NCBI RefSeq assembly: GCF_900104145.1
Contig: NZ_FNLB01000006.1
Location: 889,001 to 953,000 of the forward strand
Length of the DNA stretch: 64,000 nt
Reading direction: 5' to 3'
Source of the DNA: Pseudovibrio sp. Tun.PSC04-5.I4
Lineage (GTDB): Bacteria; Pseudomonadota; Alphaproteobacteria; Rhizobiales; Stappiaceae
How positions within the stretch are numbered: the stretch's first letter is position 1; every line of letters begins with the position of its first letter. A program made the translations under genes and the position numbers. Shown here piece after piece: positions 60,006-64,000 of this stretch. The notes below the pieces were generated by a model that ran no database searches, was not told the origin of the DNA, and saw only the letters and a list, made by a program, of their open reading frames with translations.

Positions 60006-60461
60006 TTGTCTGCAGTAGCTAACTTGAAAGAAAGTAGTCTTCCGGAAAAAACTGAGGATGTTTTGCGGGAAGCGCTTATTGCTGAAGCGATGAAACCGAT
60101 TGCAGCCGAATTGCGACTTTGCGACCTTTCATCTCTCGCGCGGCATATTCTATCAAATGAAGCTGCGAACCTCCAGGATTTGCTGGAATCTTCAACTGAA
60201 CTTTATTTCAAGCCTGATGCTCTTACCTACGCTGGATCTTCGTCAATAGATTTAAACTGGAATGGGGACGTCACTGTCTGCTTGCAAATGAAATTTTCAG
60301 GTGGCGGTGTGAATGTCATGTTTCACCTGTTTTTATTGGCGCTTAACTCTGCTGTCGATGTAAGATTTATTGCATTTGAGCAGCCTTGCGAGGACCGACA
60401 GGAAAATACAAAACAGCTGGAAACGGCTCTTTTGGACGCGCGCGTAAGTATGAAAATATAA
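60006..60461 (+). CDS. Uncharacterised protein between flhB and flgB
   Basis: About 151 residues, no recognised domain. The N-terminal half is helical and acidic (LREALIAEAMKPIAAELRLC, then LSSLARHILSNEAANLQDLL). The C-terminal half alternates beta-like hydrophobic stretches (DLNWNGDVTVCLQMKFSGGG, VNVMFHLFLLALNSAVDVRF). No signal peptide or clear membrane helix. TTG 60006 is chosen because AGAGGG lies 4 bases upstream; TTG 59988 is possible. It follows flhB closely and may be the end of that transcript, because an AT-rich gap precedes flgB. Confidence 0.6.
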   Translation: MSAVANLKESSLPEKTEDVLREALIAEAMKPIAAELRLCDLSSLARHILSNEAANLQDLLESSTELYFKPDALTYAGSSSIDLNWNGDVTVCLQMKFSGGGVNVMFHLFLLALNSAVDVRFIAFEQPCEDRQENTKQLETALLDARVSMKI

Positions 60462-60619
60462 TTTTAGTTATTTATTAACTTAAAATTTTAAGATAAATAT
60501 TTGTACTTGACTTACTAAGTATTACTTTTTCTTATTCTCACTAATATTGATTTCGCCAGCTACAGACAAGATTTGGCTGTTAGGAAACTACTGCAAATTT
60601 TTGTGGTGGAGTGGAATTT
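60462..60619. promoter_or_regulatory. AT-rich gap with possible promoter before flgB
   Basis: About 158 bases, very AT-rich, with a 14-base palindrome CTTAAAATTTTAAG near 60480 and a TTGACT near 60507 that could be a -35 element for the rod operon. No good -10 was found at standard spacing. Confidence 0.3.
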
Positions 60620-61000
60620 TTGGAGCCTGTATATCTTTTCAGTTTGGCCTCGCGACAAAATTCTTGGTTGTCCGTTCGTCAGTCAACCATTTCCGAAAAT
60701 ATCGCGAATGTAGATACACCAGGTTTTGCTAGCAAGGATGTTGAGCCATTTAAGGATGTTCTTGACAAAACCAGTATGCAAATGGCTGCAACGCAATCTG
60801 GTCATATTAGTGAAACCGGGTCTAATTCTCGTCAGGTCCGTGTTGATGATAGTGAAGCTTGGCAAGTGACCGTTTCAGATAATTCGGTGTCGCTTGAGCA
60901 GGAGCTCATTAAAGCGGGGGAGGTCACCCGGCAGCACTCCCTTAATACACAGCTTGTCGGTTCTTTCTATAGCATGATGAAGTCTAGTCTCGGGAGATGA
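60620..61000 (+). CDS. flgB: Flagellar basal-body rod protein FlgB
   Basis: About 126 residues, the usual FlgB size. The N-terminal EPVYLFSLASRQNSWLSVRQ and STISENIANVDTPGFASKDV carry the rod-protein motif ANVDTPGF; the end VTRQHSLNTQLVGSFYSMMK matches FlgB. TTG 60620 is chosen since GGTGGAG lies about 8 bases upstream and family members begin M-x-PVYLF; GTG 60611 is the alternative. Its stop overlaps the flgC start (ATGA). Confidence 0.92.
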   Translation: MEPVYLFSLASRQNSWLSVRQSTISENIANVDTPGFASKDVEPFKDVLDKTSMQMAATQSGHISETGSNSRQVRVDDSEAWQVTVSDNSVSLEQELIKAGEVTRQHSLNTQLVGSFYSMMKSSLGR

Positions 61001-61425
61001 TGAGTATGATTGATCCGCTTACAGCGTCGTTGCGAATTTCCTCTTCCGGTTTAAGAGTTCAATCTCAACGTATGCGCGTTGTTTCCGAGAACTTGGCAAA
61101 CGTTCAGTCTACAGGTGATACACCGGGTGCTGCTCCATATCAGCGCAAAACGATTACCTTTCAAAGTGAAGTGGATCGTGCGTTGGACGCGAATATTGTC
61201 TCTGTCAAAAACATTGGCGCAGACAAGGGTGATTATCGGATTGAGTTTGATCCGTCGCATCCTGCCGCAGACGAAAACGGCAACGTGAAATACCCGAACG
61301 TGAATACGCTTATTGAGCTTGCAGATATGCGAGAAGCCTCTCGTTCTTATGAGGCTGGGCTCCAAATGATGGTGAAATCTCGAGAAATGATTACTCGTAC
61401 AATCGATATGTTGAGGAGCCGGTAA
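60997..61425 (+). CDS. flgC: Flagellar basal-body rod protein FlgC
   Basis: 142 residues. DPLTASLRISSSGLRVQSQR near 6-25, MRVVSENLANVQSTGDTPGA near 26-45, and the C-terminal LIELADMREASRSYEAGLQM near 105-124 with the FlgC ending MITRTIDMLR. Proximal rod subunit. Starts at ATG 60997 inside the flgB stop; its stop overlaps the fliE start (TAATG). Confidence 0.95.
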   Translation: MMSMIDPLTASLRISSSGLRVQSQRMRVVSENLANVQSTGDTPGAAPYQRKTITFQSEVDRALDANIVSVKNIGADKGDYRIEFDPSHPAADENGNVKYPNVNTLIELADMREASRSYEAGLQMMVKSREMITRTIDMLRSR

Positions 61426-61772
61426 TGGTGGATTTTTCAGCGCTGGGTTCAGTGTCTCGTGTATCTACGTTTACCAGTGGTGTAAATGATGTCTCCTCCA
61501 CCTCTCGTACTCGCCAGTACTTGGTTGGTGGTGCGCAAGGTGTGCAGGAAACTCAAGGTAGTTTTGCTGATACCATGGCCAATGTCGTGCGTGAAACTGC
61601 CGGTGATTTAAGAACGGCAGAAGCGACATCGGTCGCAGCAGTTCGCGGCGATGTTTCTGCACAAAAAGTCGTTGAGGCTGTAATGAAGGCTGAGCTTTCC
61701 TTGAAAAGTGCAGTTGCAGTGCGTGACAAGGTCGTCGAAGCCTATCAAGAATTCGCTCGCATGAGCATTTAA
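61425..61772 (+). CDS. fliE: Flagellar hook-basal body protein FliE
   Basis: 115 residues. A variable N-terminus precedes the conserved FliE helix pair: TMANVVRETAGDLRTAEATS near 49-68 and VEAVMKAELSLKSAVAVRDK with VVEAYQEFARM at the end. It joins the MS-ring to the rod. Coupled to flgC by a one-base overlap. Confidence 0.93.
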   Translation: MVDFSALGSVSRVSTFTSGVNDVSSTSRTRQYLVGGAQGVQETQGSFADTMANVVRETAGDLRTAEATSVAAVRGDVSAQKVVEAVMKAELSLKSAVAVRDKVVEAYQEFARMSI

Positions 61773-61795
61773 GTGTTTGAAGGAAAGTATCTCCC

Positions 61796-62584
61796 ATGAA
61801 AGCTCTTGCAATTGCGGCGACGGGTATGTCGGCTCAGCAAAAAAATCTCGAAGTTATCGCCAATAACATCGCGAATATGAATACCACTGCCTTTAAGGCT
61901 TCCCGCGCTGAGTTTTCTGATTTGCTTTATCAGACAGATCGTGTTGCAGGGGTTTCAAATCGAGGTGGAGAAGCTTCTGTGCCGGAGGGCATTCAGCAAG
62001 GGCTTGGTGTTAAGACTGCCGCTGTTCGTAAGCTGAATGTCCAAGGGGCTTTACAGCAAACCAACAATGCGTTTGATCTCGCTATTGATGGCCAGGGCTG
62101 GTTTGAAATTAACGGACCAGATGGCGAGGCGCTTTACACACGTGCTGGCGCATTTAACGTAAATGGTGAAGGTTCGCTGGTTACGCTGGATGGCTATGAG
62201 GTTCAACCGGGTATTTCGGTGCCTGTCGAAGCTGTGAAGATTAGTATCAATGAAAGCGGCGAGGTATTTGCAACTTATGCAGATGGTAATCCAGCCACGA
62301 GCATTGGTCAGCTTAACCTGAATAGTTTTGTGAACGATGCTGGTTTGAAGGCTCTTGGTGGTAATTTGTTCCGCGAAACCATTGCCTCAGGCGCGCCAAA
62401 TACCGGCATCGCAGGCGAGGGGTCTCTTGGTGTTATCCATCAGGGGTACCTTGAAGGTGCCAACGTTGATCCAGTTAAGGAAATTACTAGCTTGATCAGC
62501 GCTCAACGTGGGTATGAGATGAATTCCAAGGTGATTCAGGCGGCTGATGATATGGCCGGAACTGTTTCCAAGGGCATTCGCTAG
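61796..62584 (+). CDS. flgG: Flagellar distal rod protein FlgG
   Basis: 262 residues. N-terminal MKALAIAATGMSAQQKNLEV and IANNIANMNTTAFKASRAEF; QQTNNAFDLAIDGQGWFEI near 84-102, YTRAGAFNVNGEGSLVTLDG near 112-131, and the C-terminal YLEGANVDPVKEITSLISAQ and RGYEMNSKVIQAAD. Distal rod subunit that passes through the P- and L-rings. It lies 23 bases after fliE. Confidence 0.96.
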   Translation: MKALAIAATGMSAQQKNLEVIANNIANMNTTAFKASRAEFSDLLYQTDRVAGVSNRGGEASVPEGIQQGLGVKTAAVRKLNVQGALQQTNNAFDLAIDGQGWFEINGPDGEALYTRAGAFNVNGEGSLVTLDGYEVQPGISVPVEAVKISINESGEVFATYADGNPATSIGQLNLNSFVNDAGLKALGGNLFRETIASGAPNTGIAGEGSLGVIHQGYLEGANVDPVKEITSLISAQRGYEMNSKVIQAADDMAGTVSKGIR

Positions 62585-62593
62585 GGCGCATAT

Positions 62594-63076
62594 ATGAGTG
62601 CTTCAAAGCCGATTTTTCGAATATTATTTTTTGTATGCTGTATGCCTTTGGTTTCAAACTTGGCTTTAGCTGCAGGTGGACGGGAAGTTGTTAAGCTTCC
62701 CGTGCCGGCCATGATGATTTATCCGGGCGACAAAATTGAAGCTGGAATGCTTCGACAGAATGGGTTTTTTAAAAGGTCGGTCGCCCAGTTGTCAGTCGTC
62801 AAGCGTATTGAGGACGTTATTGGCTTGGAAGCGCGCCGAACCCTATTTCCCGGAAAGCTCATTCCTAACAATGCAGTGCAGGATCCGATTGTTATTAAGC
62901 GTGGATCGTCTGTCCTATTGGTTTTTAGGGAAAACGGGTTGGAAATTCGCGTCATTGTAGAAGCTCAAGAATCTGGATCTGCCGGCGCAAACATCAGGGC
63001 GCGTAACCCTGATACCGGTTTAAGTGTTTTGGGCAAGGTGCAGGTAGATGGCTCTTTGCTTGCTGAAGGGGATTAA
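62594..63076 (+). CDS. flgA: Flagellar P-ring assembly chaperone FlgA
   Basis: 160 residues, shorter than the E. coli FlgA (about 219) but similar to the short alphaproteobacterial form. Signal peptide at about 1-27 (FRILFFVCCMPLVSNLALA). A SAF/FlgA domain follows with KLPVPAMMIYPGDKIEAGML near 34-53, GLEARRTLFPGKLIPNNAVQ near 77-96, KRGSSVLLVFRENGLEIRV and a C-terminal ARNPDTGLSVLGKVQVDGSL. It helps assemble FlgI into the P-ring, encoded next. Confidence 0.92.
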   Translation: MSASKPIFRILFFVCCMPLVSNLALAAGGREVVKLPVPAMMIYPGDKIEAGMLRQNGFFKRSVAQLSVVKRIEDVIGLEARRTLFPGKLIPNNAVQDPIVIKRGSSVLLVFRENGLEIRVIVEAQESGSAGANIRARNPDTGLSVLGKVQVDGSLLAEGD

Positions 63077-63080
63077 TATC

Positions 63081-64000
63081 GTGCGTTGCTCTGTAGGTCA
63101 TTCTCTGAAAGTTTTATGTTTTGTCTTTCTTGCGGTATTTGTAACTCTGGAAAGCGCATCGGCTCTCGTTCGCATTAAAGATATAGCTGATCTACGCGGA
63201 ATGCGTTCCAATCAGCTGGTTGGCTATGGTATTGTCATCGGGTTGAATGGAACCGGCGATACTATGCGAAACTCTCCATTCACTGAGCAATCCTTACAAT
63301 CCATGTTGGAGCGTATGGGAGTGAATGTTAGAGAATCTCGTCTTAGTTCCCGCAATGTTGCTGCCGTTGTCGTTACGGCTGAGCTGCCACCCTTTATTGG
63401 AAATGGTGCACGGATTGATATGTCCGTTGGGTCTCTTGGGGATGCTAAATCCCTCCAGGGCGGAACTCTGCTGGTAACGCCTCTGATGGGTGCGGACGGA
63501 AATGTCTACGCAGTTGGACAGGGATCTGTTTCGGTATCTGGTTTTAGTGCAGAAGGTGATGCCGCGAGTGTAACGCAAGGTGTTCCAACCTCTGGTTATG
63601 TCCCAAATGGTGCATTGATTGAAAAAACGCTCCCAGACTATTTCTCATCTTTGCCGCAGTTGGTGCTGGAGCTTAAAAATCCAGATTTCAAAACTGCGGT
63701 ACGAATGACAGATGCTATCAATGCATTTTCTTTAAACCGATACGGCTTAAAGCTCGCCAGTGAGCTCGATTATCGATCTGTTCAGGTTCAGCGCCCCGCA
63801 GGTATTAGTTCTGTTCGGTTCATCTCCCAGATTGAAGGTTTGATGGTTCAGCCAGATAGCCCAGCAAGAGTGGTGGTGGACGAGAGAACCGGAACCGTCG
63901 TGATTGGCCAGAATGTGCGCATTTCGACTGTTGCTGTTACACATGGAAATCTGACAGTCCGTGTTTCTGAGCGTCCCGAAGTTTCTCAGCCGTCTCCTTT
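63081..64000 (+). CDS. flgI: Flagellar P-ring protein FlgI (partial, cut by window end)
   Basis: At least 306 residues visible of an expected 365-375. Signal peptide at about 1-32 (VLCFVFLAVFVTLESASA). The mature start VRIKDIADLRGMRSNQLVGY, then GIVIGLNGTGDTMRNSPFTE near 53-72, VNVRESRLSSRNVAAVVVTA and DERTGTVVIGQNVRISTVAV match FlgI. The start is GTG 63081, 4 bases after the flgA stop. Reading stays open to base 64000. Confidence 0.94.
   Translation, partial: MRCSVGHSLKVLCFVFLAVFVTLESASALVRIKDIADLRGMRSNQLVGYGIVIGLNGTGDTMRNSPFTEQSLQSMLERMGVNVRESRLSSRNVAAVVVTAELPPFIGNGARIDMSVGSLGDAKSLQGGTLLVTPLMGADGNVYAVGQGSVSVSGFSAEGDAASVTQGVPTSGYVPNGALIEKTLPDYFSSLPQLVLELKNPDFKTAVRMTDAINAFSLNRYGLKLASELDYRSVQVQRPAGISSVRFISQIEGLMVQPDSPARVVVDERTGTVVIGQNVRISTVAVTHGNLTVRVSERPEVSQPSP

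Noticed and set aside
1..64000. tRNA, rRNA or CRISPR loci
   Set aside because: No T-loop-like GTTCGAATC segments with a matching acceptor stem, no rRNA-like conserved stretches and no regularly spaced repeats were seen by eye.

Overview
The window looks like a chromosomal segment of a marine-type alphaproteobacterium with roughly 50% GC. The clues are an FtcR-type flagellar regulator, DUF1217 and FlgF/FliI flagellar genes in the Hyphomicrobiales order, a PleC/DivJ-like kinase, a TIGR02281-type aspartic protease, and GCGTATCC...GGATACGC palindromes known from Rhizobiales-type genomes. The gene set fits the Stappiaceae/Pseudovibrio neighbourhood, but that placement is inference. No rRNA, tRNA or CRISPR array was seen.

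Layout. 1-720: eroded crotonyl-CoA carboxylase/reductase remnant and a small membrane protein. 1.3-6.6 kb: amino-acid catabolic cluster (M20 amidohydrolase, Na+/amino acid symporter, YheO/DauR-type regulator, RidA, diaminopropionate ammonia-lyase-like PLP enzyme). 6.6-7.3 kb: decayed tyrosine integrase beside the 5' end of dusA, a known integration target. 7.3-11.4 kb: dusA, TauE-like exporter, retropepsin-like protease, DUF1289 and a lipoprotein hydrolase. 11.5-13.8 kb: divergent cobS/cobT with three palindromic repeats. 13.9-19.0 kb: GFA protein, orphan histidine kinase, GST, uracil-DNA glycosylase-like protein, Lrp regulator and a 3-hydroxyisobutyrate dehydrogenase-like enzyme. 19.1-23.9 kb: polar amino acid ABC system with two permeases and three paralogous binding proteins but no ATPase. 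24.1-34.9 kb: moeA-mobA, BLUF photoreceptor, cpdB, apbC, DMT exporter, lone Flp pilin, moaA, DUF971 and an L,D-transpeptidase. 35.2-41.7 kb: class I fumarase, YceI/cytochrome b561/YceI, methyltransferase, GNAT and an Ldh-type dehydrogenase. 41.7-49.7 kb: tamB-tamA and UDP-glucose dehydrogenase. 50.4-64.0 kb: flagellar locus (ftcR; fliI, unknown, flgF, DUF1217 on minus; motA, fliM, unknown, fliN, fliG, flhB, unknown, flgB, flgC, fliE, flgG, flgA and partial flgI on plus).

How genes work together. The first cluster reads as uptake, deacylation and deamination of an amino acid that yields reactive enamine/imine intermediates cleared by RidA. moaA, moeA and mobA belong to molybdenum cofactor synthesis. 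tamA/tamB form the outer-membrane translocation and assembly module. The flagellar genes encode regulator, motor/switch, export gate, rod and P-ring parts in translationally coupled runs. The least understood parts are three uncharacterised genes inside the flagellar runs, the PLP lyase whose catalytic Asp position is Ala, and the decayed elements at 0-0.5 and 6.6-7.2 kb.
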